From Novosphingobium sp. FSW06-99 (lineage in GTDB: Bacteria > Pseudomonadota > Alphaproteobacteria > Sphingomonadales > Sphingomonadaceae), in the NCBI RefSeq assembly GCF_001519065.1, contig NZ_KQ954257.1, positions 124,001 through 188,000 on the forward strand: 64,000 nucleotides of DNA, written 5' to 3'. Position numbers and translations under genes: made by a program. Positions 45,310 through 54,713 of this stretch are shown here, in pieces (position 1 is the stretch's first letter; every line of letters starts with the position of its first letter). The notes beneath the pieces were generated by a model. The model did no database searches. It was given only the letters and a program-made list of their open reading frames with translations, and had not been told where the DNA came from.

Positions 45310-45852
45310 ATGCTGACAGGACGCCACGTCGCCATCGGTCCCATCCTGCCCGAAGATTTGCCGCGCCTGTTCGTGTGGGGTGATGATCCGGAAATCGCGC
45401 GGCTCAACGAACCCTATCTGCCCAAGAATCTCGACCGGGAACGCGAATTCTGGCTCAATCCGACGGGCGACCCGCGCCGCATCTTCATGGCGGTGCGCCG
45501 CATCGGGCGCAGCGAAATTGCCGGATATGTACAGATCACCGCGATCGAGCCGATCCACCGCAGCGCCAATCTGGGCATCCTGATCGGCCGGATCGAGGAT
45601 CGCGGGCGGGGGCTGGGGCGCGAGGCGATGGACCTGACCATCCGGTTCTGCCGCGATCACCTCAACCTGACCCGGCTCAGCCTGGCGGTGCATGGCGACA
45701 ACGCTGCGGCGATCGCGCTCTATGAAAAGCTTGGCTTTGTGACCGAAGGCGTGCAGCAGGCGGCGCAATTCATCGCCGGGCGCTGGGTGGATCTGCGGCT
45801 GATGGCGCTGATCCACCCCGCGCGCGTCACTTCCGGACAGACAGCCCCCTGA
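45310..45852 (+). CDS. GNAT-family N-acetyltransferase (RimJ/RimL-like)
   Basis: A 180-residue acetyl-CoA-dependent acyltransferase. The N-terminal substrate part is [20 protein letters not shown] and [18 protein letters not shown]; the acetyl-CoA-binding core has [20 protein letters not shown] ([12 protein letters not shown]) and the C-terminal [19 protein letters not shown], as in ribosomal-protein acetylators. Target unknown. GGAG lies 7 bases before ATG 45310. The Gre-like gene starts 1 base after its stop. Confidence 0.87.
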   Translation: MLTGRHVAIGPILPEDLPRLFVWGDDPEIARLNEPYLPKNLDREREFWLNPTGDPRRIFMAVRRIGRSEIAGYVQITAIEPIHRSANLGILIGRIEDRGRGLGREAMDLTIRFCRDHLNLTRLSLAVHGDNAAAIALYEKLGFVTEGVQQAAQFIAGRWVDLRLMALIHPARVTSGQTAP

Positions 45853-45853
45853 C

Positions 45854-46327
45854 ATGAGCGTTGCATTCCGCCGCGAAGGCGATGACGAACATCTTGAACC
45901 CAAATTCGAACTGCCGATCCCGCCCGGCCCCAACCGCGTCACCCCGCGCGGACTGGTGCTGATCGCGCAGCGCCTGACCGCGATCGAGGCCCTGATTCCC
46001 ACGCTGACCGACGAAGCCGCGCTCAAGGCCGCGCGCCGCGACCACCGCTATTGGAGCACGCGTCAGGCCACCGCCGAACTGATGCCGCGCCCCGACGGGC
46101 AGGCGGTGGCGTTCGGGTGCACGGTGACGGTGCGGATCGGCGGCGCCTTGCGCACGATCACGCTGGTCGGCGATGACGAGGCCGATCCGCCCGCCGGTCT
46201 GGTGGCGTTCACCGCGCCGCTCAGCCGCGCGATCATCGGCGCGGAAGCGGGCGAGCGCCTCGATTTTGCGGGCAAGCCCGATGCGGTCGAGATTGTCGCA
46301 ATCGACGTCGCCGACGATTGCGCCTAG
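45854..46327 (+). CDS. Short GreA/GreB-like transcription factor with reduced coiled coil
   Basis: A 157-residue protein whose C-terminal half (~85-155) matches the GreA/GreB FKBP-like domain: [52 protein letters not shown], and a final strand. The N-terminal part keeps [10 protein letters not shown] but the helical arm that normally reaches into the RNA polymerase channel is short ([18 protein letters not shown]), and I see no conserved acidic pair at its tip. It may be an anti-Gre or Rnk-like regulator of polymerase. Cotranscribed with the acetyltransferase. Confidence 0.8.
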   Translation: MSVAFRREGDDEHLEPKFELPIPPGPNRVTPRGLVLIAQRLTAIEALIPTLTDEAALKAARRDHRYWSTRQATAELMPRPDGQAVAFGCTVTVRIGGALRTITLVGDDEADPPAGLVAFTAPLSRAIIGAEAGERLDFAGKPDAVEIVAIDVADDCA

Positions 46328-46353
46328 GTTCCCCGCACCGACAGCGGGGGAAC
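46328..46353 (+). promoter_or_regulatory. RBS-sequestering hairpin before Rieske oxygenase gene
   Basis: GTTCCCCGC pairs with GCGGGG-G-AAC around a 7-base loop, directly after the Gre-like stop. The 3' arm contains GGGGGAAC, the ribosome site of the oxygenase start (ATG 46357). Folding would hide the ribosome site; it could also end or attenuate transcription. Confidence 0.55.
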
Positions 46354-46356
46354 GCA

Positions 46357-47382
46357 ATGCTCAAGAACGCCTGGTATGTGGCCGCCTGGGCCGACGAACT
46401 GGCCGATGGCCCGATCGAGCGCATGATCACGGGCGAGGCAGTGGTGCTGTGGCGCCAGGACAATGGCGAACCGGCGGCGGTGGTGGCATTCTGTTCGCAT
46501 CGGCGGCTGTCGCTGGCCAGGGGCCGCGTGGCGGGTGACCGCATCGTCTGCGGCTATCACGGGCTGGAATTCGCCGCCGATGGCACGTGCGTTCATGTGC
46601 CGTGCCAGCATGCGGTGCCAAAGGGCGCCGATCTGCGCGCCTATCGCGTGGTGCAACGCTATGGCCTGGTGTGGATCTGGATGGGCGAGGCCGCGCTGGC
46701 CGATCCCGCTAATATCATCACGATCGCGGAATGGGGATCGCCCGCCTGGGGGTACAACCGGGGCGCGGCAATGGTCTATGACTGCAATTACCTGCTGATC
46801 ACCGACAATCTGCTCGATCCCAGCCATGTTGCCTGGGTCCACCCCACCAGCTTTGGCGGATCGTCGTGCGAGGCGGTGCCGATGCGCATCCGTGAGGCGG
46901 CCTCGGGCTATACCGTGTCGCGCTGGATTCTGGATGCACCGGTCACCCCGTTTTATCGCGACCTGGTGCCGTTCACCGGCCATGCGGACCGCTTGCAGCA
47001 TTACGAAGTGCGCTATCCCGCGCTGGCGGTGATCAAGGCAGTGTTCGTGCCCGCCGGACAAGGTGGCGATGATACCCGCAGTGATTGGGGCCAGGATGCC
47101 TTCCTGATGGATTCGTACAATTTCATCACCCCCGAAACCGAAGGCCGCAGCCGCTATTACTGGTTCCAGTTGCGCAATGTCCGCCCCGACGATGCCGCGC
47201 TGTCCGAAGCGATGTCGGCCGCCGTGCTCGCCGCGTTTTCCGAAGACCTGGCGGTGCTGAACGAAGTACAACGCGGCATGGACGCCTGCCCCCAACCGCC
47301 CATCTCGATCGCCACCGACGCCGGCCCCTTGCGCTTTCGCCACCGGCTGGCGCATCTGATCGCAACGGAAGATTCCCGCTGA
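46357..47382 (+). CDS. Rieske-type aromatic ring-hydroxylating/O-demethylating oxygenase
   Basis: Oxygenase component of a Rieske non-haem iron system, VanA-like, 341 residues. The N-terminal Rieske domain reads FCSHRRLSLARGRVAGDRIVCGYHG, with the Cys-x-His and Cys-x2-His pairs binding the 2Fe-2S cluster. The catalytic iron site is LDPSHVAWVH (Asp-x2-His-x4-His) near residue 160, after NYLLITDN. The C-terminal beta-sheet domain includes SYNFITPETEGRSRYYWFQL. Substrate is an aromatic acid or methoxy-aromatic; specificity is unknown. The reductase partner (VanB-like) is absent here. GGGGGAAC precedes ATG 46357. Confidence 0.9.
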   Translation: MLKNAWYVAAWADELADGPIERMITGEAVVLWRQDNGEPAAVVAFCSHRRLSLARGRVAGDRIVCGYHGLEFAADGTCVHVPCQHAVPKGADLRAYRVVQRYGLVWIWMGEAALADPANIITIAEWGSPAWGYNRGAAMVYDCNYLLITDNLLDPSHVAWVHPTSFGGSSCEAVPMRIREAASGYTVSRWILDAPVTPFYRDLVPFTGHADRLQHYEVRYPALAVIKAVFVPAGQGGDDTRSDWGQDAFLMDSYNFITPETEGRSRYYWFQLRNVRPDDAALSEAMSAAVLAAFSEDLAVLNEVQRGMDACPQPPISIATDAGPLRFRHRLAHLIATEDSR

Positions 47383-47392
47383 GGAGCAGGGC

Positions 47393-47740
47393 ATGGCAGT
47401 GACGGTTTATGGAATTCCCAATTGCGACACGGTGAAAAAGGCGCGCGTCTGGCTCGACGGGCGCGGGATCGCCTATACCTTTCACGATTACAAGAAGGCC
47501 GGGGCCGATGCCGCGCAAGTGTCGGGCTGGGTGGAGCGCGCCGGGCTCGATACGGTGCTCAACCGCGCGGGCACGACGTTTCGCAAGCTGCCCGATGCCG
47601 ACAAGGCGGGGCTCGATGTGGCCAGGGCGGTGGCGCTGATGGTGGCGCAGCCGTCGCTGATCAAACGGCCGATCGTCGAATATCCGGGCGGGCTGCTGGT
47701 GGGATTCAAGGACGCGGCTTGGGCCGAGGCCCTGACGTGA
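47393..47740 (+). CDS. ArsC/Spx-like YffB-type reductase
   Basis: A 115-residue thioredoxin-fold protein. VTVYGIPNCDTVKKARVWLDG carries the single N-terminal cysteine; SLIKRPIVEYPGG is the ArsC-family RP motif. YffB-type members are glutathione-dependent reductase-like and not proven arsenate reductases. The gene lies 10 bases after the Rieske oxygenase and is followed immediately by the operator palindromes at 47740. The stop codon's last base is the first base of the first palindrome. Confidence 0.88.
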   Translation: MAVTVYGIPNCDTVKKARVWLDGRGIAYTFHDYKKAGADAAQVSGWVERAGLDTVLNRAGTTFRKLPDADKAGLDVARAVALMVAQPSLIKRPIVEYPGGLLVGFKDAAWAEALT

Positions 47741-47758
47741 CTTTCCATCTTGGAAAGT
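47740..47758. promoter_or_regulatory. Operator-like palindrome 1
   Basis: ACTTTCCA-TCT-TGGAAAGT is a perfect 8-bp inverted repeat with a 3-base centre (19 bases). It overlaps the last base of the YffB-type stop. Similar sites follow at 47763 and 47794. Confidence 0.75.
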
Positions 47759-47762
47759 TTTG

Positions 47763-47781
47763 ACTTGCCAACTTGGAAAGT
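47763..47781. promoter_or_regulatory. Operator-like palindrome 2
   Basis: ACTTGCCA-ACT-TGGAAAGT is the same element with one mismatch in the left arm. Its centre is 23 bases from that of palindrome 1. It overlaps the possible -35 box TTGCCA. Confidence 0.7.
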
Positions 47782-47793
47782 CACGCGCATTGT
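47765..47793 (+). promoter_or_regulatory. Possible sigma-70 type promoter
   Basis: TTGCCA (47765-47770) and CATTGT (47788-47793) are 17 bases apart, placing transcription start near 47800. Palindrome 2 covers the -35 and palindrome 3 the start region, as expected for a repressed, self-regulated promoter. The boxes are weak, so this is an inference. Confidence 0.4.
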
Positions 47794-47810
47794 CTTTCCA
47801 TAGTGGAAAG
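47794..47810. promoter_or_regulatory. Operator-like palindrome 3
   Basis: CTTTCCA-TAG-TGGAAAG is the 7-bp-arm version of the same element, 17 bases before the membrane protein ATG. Centre-to-centre distance to palindrome 2 is 30 bases. Confidence 0.72.
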
Positions 47811-47826
47811 TTAGTGGAGTCGTGCC

Positions 47827-48270
47827 ATGTCGATGACTTACGAAGAAGCCCGCGCCGCGCTTGCCGCCAAGACCCTTGCCGAACAGGATCTTGCGCGCAT
47901 CGCGACGTGCCCGCCGTGGCGGCATGCCGCGTTTGCGGTGCTGGAAACCGCGCTGGTATGCTCACCCCTGGTTCCGGTCGGTGGGCGCTATGCGATTCTG
48001 GCGGCGCTGTTTGTCGGGATTATCCTGATCGTGCGGTCGGACCGGCGGCGGCTGGGCGTGTTCGTCAACGGCTATCGCCGGGGGCGGACCCGGTTGGTGG
48101 TCATGCCGTTGTTGATGGTGGTGATCGGGCTCTATGTCCTGAGCTCGCTGGCCGCGCTCGAATGGCACATGCCCTGGATCAGTGTGGTCTGTGCCGCGAT
48201 CACGTTCCCGGCCTGCTATTTCGGCAGCATGATCTGGCAGCAGGTGTTTCGGCGTGAACTCGGTCTCTGA
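47827..48270 (+). CDS. Small membrane protein of regulator-linked pair
   Basis: A 147-residue protein with an N-terminal cytosolic helix (SMTYEEARAALAAKTLAEQD) and about four hydrophobic segments: FAVLETALVCSPLVPVG, YAILAALFVGIILIV, VVMPLLMVVIGLYVLSSLA and WISVVCAAITFPACYFGSM. A basic loop (RSDRRRLGVFVNGYRRGRTR) lies between. No family is recognised. GGAG is 7 bases before ATG 47827. The gene lies behind three palindromes and overlaps the winged-helix regulator by 17 bases, so the two form a unit. Confidence 0.7.
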   Translation: MSMTYEEARAALAAKTLAEQDLARIATCPPWRHAAFAVLETALVCSPLVPVGGRYAILAALFVGIILIVRSDRRRLGVFVNGYRRGRTRLVVMPLLMVVIGLYVLSSLAALEWHMPWISVVCAAITFPACYFGSMIWQQVFRRELGL

Positions 48271-48595
48271 TCCGCCTGCGATGACCGCCGAGCCCACCGG
48301 GTTTTCGCCGCTGCTGCAGGCGCCGGCGCGGTTGCAGATCGTCGCACTGCTCAGCCATGCGCAAGATGCCGAATTCCAGCGGTTGAAGGATGTCACCGGG
48401 TGCAGCGATTCGGTCACGTCCAAACATCTGTCGGCGCTGGCGGAGGCCGGGCTGATCCGCCTGCGCAAGGCGGCGCAGGACGGGCGCAGCCGGACCTGGG
48501 CCAGCCTGACGCGGCAGGGCCGCGCCACCCTTGAAGCGCATGTTGCAGCCCTGCGTCAGATCCTTTCTGGCGGGGGGCTTGACGGCGTGGTATGA
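48254..48595 (+). CDS. Winged-helix transcriptional regulator (MarR/ArsR-like)
   Basis: A 113-residue DNA-binding protein. The winged helix covers ~15-100: FSPLLQAPARLQIVALLSHA, EFQRLKDVTGCSDSVTSKHLS (recognition helix region), ALAEAGLIRLRKAAQDG and WASLTRQGRATLEAHVAAL. The pattern matches the PF13601-type winged helix found in small repressors. GTG 48254 overlaps the membrane protein gene, implying coupled translation. The best candidate to bind the palindromes at 47740-47810 is this protein (inference). Confidence 0.85.
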   Translation: MNSVSDPPAMTAEPTGFSPLLQAPARLQIVALLSHAQDAEFQRLKDVTGCSDSVTSKHLSALAEAGLIRLRKAAQDGRSRTWASLTRQGRATLEAHVAALRQILSGGGLDGVV

Positions 48596-48602
48596 CGTAT
48601 GG

Positions 48603-49007
48603 GTGAGCCCTGCCATTCCCCATCTTTTCGCGATCGCCATCGATCCTGCCGACATTGACTTCATGGGTCATGTCAACAACGCGTCCTACCTGAAATGGGT
48701 GCAGGATGCGGTGATCGACCACTGGCGTGCGCTCGCGCCGGCCGAGGCGGTCGCGGCGCACTTGTGGGTCGCGCTCAAGCACGAGATTACCTATCGCCGC
48801 CCGACCTTCCTCAACGACGCGCCGATCGCGCATGTCGTGCTGGAAAAAGTGCAGGGCGCGCGCGCGATGTACCAGACGGTGATCAAGCGCGGCGAGGACG
48901 TGCTGGCCGAAGTGCAATCGAGCTGGTGCTGCATCGATGCCGAAACACTGCGGCCCGCGCGACTGGCGCGCGAACTGATCGAAAAGTTCCTGCCCGGCGG
49001 CAAATGA
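48603..49007 (+). CDS. Acyl-CoA thioesterase, hotdog fold (YbgC/4HBT-like)
   Basis: A 134-residue single hotdog. The catalytic helix is ADIDFMGHVNNASYLKWVQDA with the aspartate and GHVNN loop of the 4-hydroxybenzoyl-CoA thioesterase family; EITYRRPTFLND and VQSSWCCIDAETLRPARL follow. Substrate not determined. The start is GTG 48603, the only in-frame start after the winged-helix stop. The stop abuts the ubiG stop (49007/49008). Confidence 0.85.
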   Translation: MSPAIPHLFAIAIDPADIDFMGHVNNASYLKWVQDAVIDHWRALAPAEAVAAHLWVALKHEITYRRPTFLNDAPIAHVVLEKVQGARAMYQTVIKRGEDVLAEVQSSWCCIDAETLRPARLARELIEKFLPGGK

Positions 49008-49748
49008 TCAGGCGCCGCGCGTCACCGTGACGATGTAGTTCAGCGCCAGATTGTCCGACAGGTGCAGACCCGCCGTGGGGCTCCACGCGATGCCTTGCGG
49101 GTTGCCCATGGTCAGCCCGGCCCCGGCCAGCAGATCGTGCAGTTCGATCGGCGTGACGAAATCGTGCCAGTGGTGCGTGCCGCGCGGCACCATGCCCAAC
49201 CGTTCGGCGCCTTCGACCAGCAACAGCCGCGAGGCGGCGGTGCGGTTGGGGGTCGACAGGATCATCAGTCCGCCCGGGGCCAGCGCCTGTGCCAGCGCGG
49301 CCAGGAACGCGGCCTTGTCGGCAACGTGTTCAACCACCTCCATACTGGTCACCAGATCGAACCCGGTCAGGCCCAGGTCCGCCACATCACCGCAGCGGTA
49401 GGTGATCGCCAGGCCGCCCGCCTGAGCATGTGCGGCGGCCACGCGGATATTGTCGGGCGCGGCGTCAACCCCGCTCACTTCGGCGCCCAGCCGTGCCAGC
49501 GGTTCGGCCAACAGCCCCGCGCCGCAGCCCACATCGAGCGCGCGGCGGCCCGCCAAAGGCCGCATCGTGCGGCGTTCGGCACCGAAATGCGCGTCGATCG
49601 CGCTGCGGATAAAGCCCAACCGCACCGGATTGAGTCGGTGGAGCATGGCCGAAGACCCGGCCGGGTCCCACCAGTCATCGGCCAATCGCCCGAAGTGGGC
49701 GGCTTCATCGGGGCGGATCGTCGCCGGAATCGGTGTTGCATTGCTCAT
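49008..49748 (-). CDS. ubiG: Ubiquinone biosynthesis O-methyltransferase
   Basis: Performs both O-methylations of the ubiquinone ring. The 246 residues have FGRLADDWWDPAGSSAMLHR near the N-terminus, SAM motif I RALDVGCGAGLLAEPLARLG, VDAAPDNI, TSMEVVEHVADKAAFL, GGLMILSTPNRT and GTHHWHDFVTP, all typical UbiG blocks. ATG 49748 gives MSNATPIPAT. It is divergent from lysC, a common order in alphaproteobacteria. Confidence 0.95.
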   Translation of the reverse strand: MSNATPIPATIRPDEAAHFGRLADDWWDPAGSSAMLHRLNPVRLGFIRSAIDAHFGAERRTMRPLAGRRALDVGCGAGLLAEPLARLGAEVSGVDAAPDNIRVAAAHAQAGGLAITYRCGDVADLGLTGFDLVTSMEVVEHVADKAAFLAALAQALAPGGLMILSTPNRTAASRLLLVEGAERLGMVPRGTHHWHDFVTPIELHDLLAGAGLTMGNPQGIAWSPTAGLHLSDNLALNYIVTVTRGA

Positions 49749-49826
49749 TGCCCACCCCTAAAGCGCCCCGCGAACGCGGTCCATGGGCCGTATGGGAAAT
49801 AATCTTTCACTGGTTGGAGCAGCCCC

Positions 49827-51083
49827 TTGGCCCGCATCGTGATGAAATTCGGCGGCACCTCGATGGCCGGAACCGAGCGCATCCGCCGCGTTGCGCGGAT
49901 CGTGCAGCGCCAGCAGGCCGCCGGGCACGAAGTGGCAGTGGTGGTGTCGGCGATGGCCGGCGAGACCGACCGCCTGGTCAATTTTTGCCGCGAAGCCAGC
50001 GCGCTCTACGATCCGGCGGAATATGACGTGGTGGTTGCCAGCGGCGAACAAGTGACCTCGGGCCTGCTCGCGCTGCACTTGCAGGCGCTGGGGTGCAAGG
50101 CGCGGTCGTGGCTGGGCTGGCAATTGCCGATCCACACCGACGATGCCGCATCCAAGGCGCGGATCGAGGGCATCACCACCGATGCGCTGCTGGCCTCGAT
50201 GGCGGCGGGCGAAATCGCGGTGATTCCCGGGTTTCAGGGCCTGTCGGGCGACAATCGCATAACCACGCTGGGTCGGGGTGGATCGGACACGTCGGCAGTG
50301 GCGGTGGCCGCGGGGATCAAGGCCGATCGCTGCGATATCTATACCGATGTCGACGGGGTCTATACCACCGACCCGCGCATCGTCGCCAAGGCGCGCAAGC
50401 TGAAGAACGTGACCTATGAAGAAATGCTCGAGCTGGCCTCGGTCGGTTCGAAAGTGCTCCAGACCCGCTCGGTCAGCCTGGCGATGAAGGAAAAGGTCCG
50501 CGTGCAAGTGCTGTCCTCGTTCATCGACGAGACCGCGCCTGCCGCCGACACCCTGCCCGGCACGATGATCGTGTCAGACGAAGAACTTGAGGGCCTCGAT
50601 ATGGAACGCCAGTTGATCACCGGCATCGCCGCCGACAAGAACGACGCCAAAGTCATCCTGACCGCAGTGCCCGACCGTCCGGGTGCGGTCGCCCTGATTT
50701 TCGGCCCGCTGGCCGAGGCGAACATCAACGTCGACATGATTATCCAGAATGTCGGGCGGGCCGATACCGACACCGACGTCACGTTCACCGTGCCGCAGGC
50801 CGATCTGGAACGCACCAAGGCGGTGCTTGAATCGAACCGGGCCGACATCGGCTATGAAAAGCTGAGCACCGACCCCAAAGTGTCGAAGATCTCGGTGGTC
50901 GGCGTCGGCATGCGCAGCCATGCGGGCGTGGCCGCGACGATGTTCAAGGCGCTGGCCGATCGCGCCATCAACATCCAGGCGATCAGCACGTCGGAAATCA
51001 AGGTTTCGGTGCTGATCGATTCGGATGAAACCGAGTTGGCGGTGCGCGTGCTGCACACCGCCTACGGCCTCGACGCTGAATAA
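49827..51083 (+). CDS. lysC: Aspartate kinase
   Basis: Phosphorylates aspartate at the entry of lysine, threonine, methionine and diaminopimelate synthesis. The 418 residues show the kinase motif MKFGGTSMAG, SAMAGETDRLVN, GRGGSDTSAVAVAAG and YTDVDGVYTTDPRIV, followed by two ACT domains (~265-415), the allosteric site. TTG 49827 has GGAG 7 bases upstream and gives MARIVMKFGGTS. dapB, another step of the pathway, is at 40663. Followed by foldback repeat B. Confidence 0.96.
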   Translation: MARIVMKFGGTSMAGTERIRRVARIVQRQQAAGHEVAVVVSAMAGETDRLVNFCREASALYDPAEYDVVVASGEQVTSGLLALHLQALGCKARSWLGWQLPIHTDDAASKARIEGITTDALLASMAAGEIAVIPGFQGLSGDNRITTLGRGGSDTSAVAVAAGIKADRCDIYTDVDGVYTTDPRIVAKARKLKNVTYEEMLELASVGSKVLQTRSVSLAMKEKVRVQVLSSFIDETAPAADTLPGTMIVSDEELEGLDMERQLITGIAADKNDAKVILTAVPDRPGAVALIFGPLAEANINVDMIIQNVGRADTDTDVTFTVPQADLERTKAVLESNRADIGYEKLSTDPKVSKISVVGVGMRSHAGVAATMFKALADRAINIQAISTSEIKVSVLIDSDETELAVRVLHTAYGLDAE

Positions 51084-51091
51084 GCCGTTGT

Positions 51092-51239
51092 AAATCCTCC
51101 CCGGCACGGGGAGGGGGACCGCCCGAAGGGTGGTGGAGGGGCGTCACCGGATTGCGCCATGCCCGAGATGGCGTGCCCAAGGCGAAGCCCCTCCACCACC
51201 CTTCGGGTGGTCCCCCTCCCCATTCTGGGGAGGATTTTT
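51092..51239. repeat. Long foldback repeat, copy B
   Basis: Left arm about 51092-51141 and right arm about 51186-51236 (GCCCCTCCACCACCC, CGGGTGGTCCCCCTCCCC, GGGGAGGATT) form an imperfect stem of about 50 pairs. The left arm nearly matches copy A. It ends in TTTTT just before the katG stop, so it probably ends transcription of lysC and katG. Confidence 0.8.
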
Positions 51240-51241
51240 GG

Positions 51242-53449
<2,208 letters not shown>

Positions 53450-53640
53450 CTAGCAACCCGTGGTTGATCGACAAAATGCTATAAAATTGTCAGAGAAATC
53501 GCATTGGACGATCAATGCCCGCGCGATGCCGCGACGCTTGCCGAGCCCGACGACCCACCCTAAAGGGGCGCCAGGCGGCTGTCCGGGGGCAGGAACGCCG
53601 GATCGGGACAAAATCCAGGACATCGGGGATAACAAATACC

Positions 53641-54663
53641 ATGACCGCCTATCCAAAGACAGCGGCCCTTATGGCACGTGGCGCCGAATTTCTTGGCAGC
53701 GACCATGCCATCCTGTGCGGTGCGATGAGCTGGGTGTCCGAACGCAATCTGGTTTCCGCGATCAGCAATGCCGGCGGGTTCGGCGTGATCGCATGCGGCG
53801 CGATGACGCCCGAACTGCTTGATGCCGAAATTGCCGCCACCCGCGCGCTGACCGATCGGCCATTCGGGGTGAACCTGATTACCATGCACCCGATGCTGTT
53901 TGACCTGATCGCGGTGACCGCCCGGCACCGGGTCAGCCATGTCGTGCTGGCAGGCGGTATTCCGCCGAAGGGCAGCATCGAGGCGATCAAGGCGTTTGGC
54001 GCCAAAGTGCTGGTGTTTGCCCCGACCATCGCGCTGGCCAGAAAACTGTTCCGCAGCGGCGCCGATGCGCTGGTGATCGAAGGCAGCGAAGCGGGCGGCC
54101 ATATCGGCCCGGTGTCGACCGGCGTGCTGGCGCAGGAATTCCTGCCCGCGCTGGCCGAAGACCATGTGGTGTTCGTGGCTGGCGGGATCGGCCGGGGTGA
54201 GGCGATGGCCAGCTATCTGGAAATGGGCGCGGCCGGGGTGCAATTGGGTACGCGGTTTGCCGCCGCCACCGAATCGATTGCCCATCCCGATTTCAAGAAG
54301 GCGTTCTTTCGCGCCAACGCGCGCGATGCCATCACCTCGGTCCAGGTCGATCCGCGTCTGCCGGTGATCCCGGTGCGTGCGCTGAAGAACAAAGGCACCG
54401 AGGAATTCACCGCCAAACAGATCGAGGTTGCCCGGGCACTCAATGACGGCAGTCTCGACATGGGCGCCGCGCAACTGGAAATTGAACATTTCTGGGCAGG
54501 TGCGTTGCGCCGTGCGGTGATCGATGGCGATGTCGAACGCGGATCGGTGATGGCCGGGCAATCGGTCGGGCTGGTCACTGCCGAGTTGCCAGTCGCGACG
54601 ATCATCGGCAATCTGCTCGACGAATGTGAAGCCGCACTGGGCAAACGCCTGAAAGTGGCCTGA
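53641..54663 (+). CDS. Nitronate monooxygenase (2-nitropropane dioxygenase family)
   Basis: FMN-dependent TIM-barrel enzyme of 340 residues. FLGSDHAILCGAMSWVSERN is the N-terminal flavin strand; SNAGGFGVIACGAMTP, FGVNLITMHP, VVLAGGIPPKGSIEAI, ALVIEGSEAGGHIGP and FVAGGIGRGEAMASYLEMGAAG follow. GTRFAAATES is the phosphate-binding segment. Many such proteins oxidise propionate 3-nitronate or reduce quinones; substrate not known. GGGGA lies about 11 bases before ATG 53641. The Tet-like exporter gene follows 50 bases later. Confidence 0.88.
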   Translation: MTAYPKTAALMARGAEFLGSDHAILCGAMSWVSERNLVSAISNAGGFGVIACGAMTPELLDAEIAATRALTDRPFGVNLITMHPMLFDLIAVTARHRVSHVVLAGGIPPKGSIEAIKAFGAKVLVFAPTIALARKLFRSGADALVIEGSEAGGHIGPVSTGVLAQEFLPALAEDHVVFVAGGIGRGEAMASYLEMGAAGVQLGTRFAAATESIAHPDFKKAFFRANARDAITSVQVDPRLPVIPVRALKNKGTEEFTAKQIEVARALNDGSLDMGAAQLEIEHFWAGALRRAVIDGDVERGSVMAGQSVGLVTAELPVATIIGNLLDECEAALGKRLKVA

Positions 54664-54713
54664 GCGCTGGTTCGAAAGTACCGCCCACCGCCCCACACAC
54701 GGGACGACACCGC

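Noticed and set aside
44902..46026. Upstream extension of the aroC frame (minus strand)
   Set aside because: Antisense to the monooxygenase and acetyltransferase genes; the aroC signature starts at ATG 44901.
53464..53515. TTGATCG ... CGATCAA inverted repeat upstream of katG as an OxyR site
   Set aside because: Arms are 38 bases apart and do not match the OxyR spacing; no oxyR is nearby. Probably chance.
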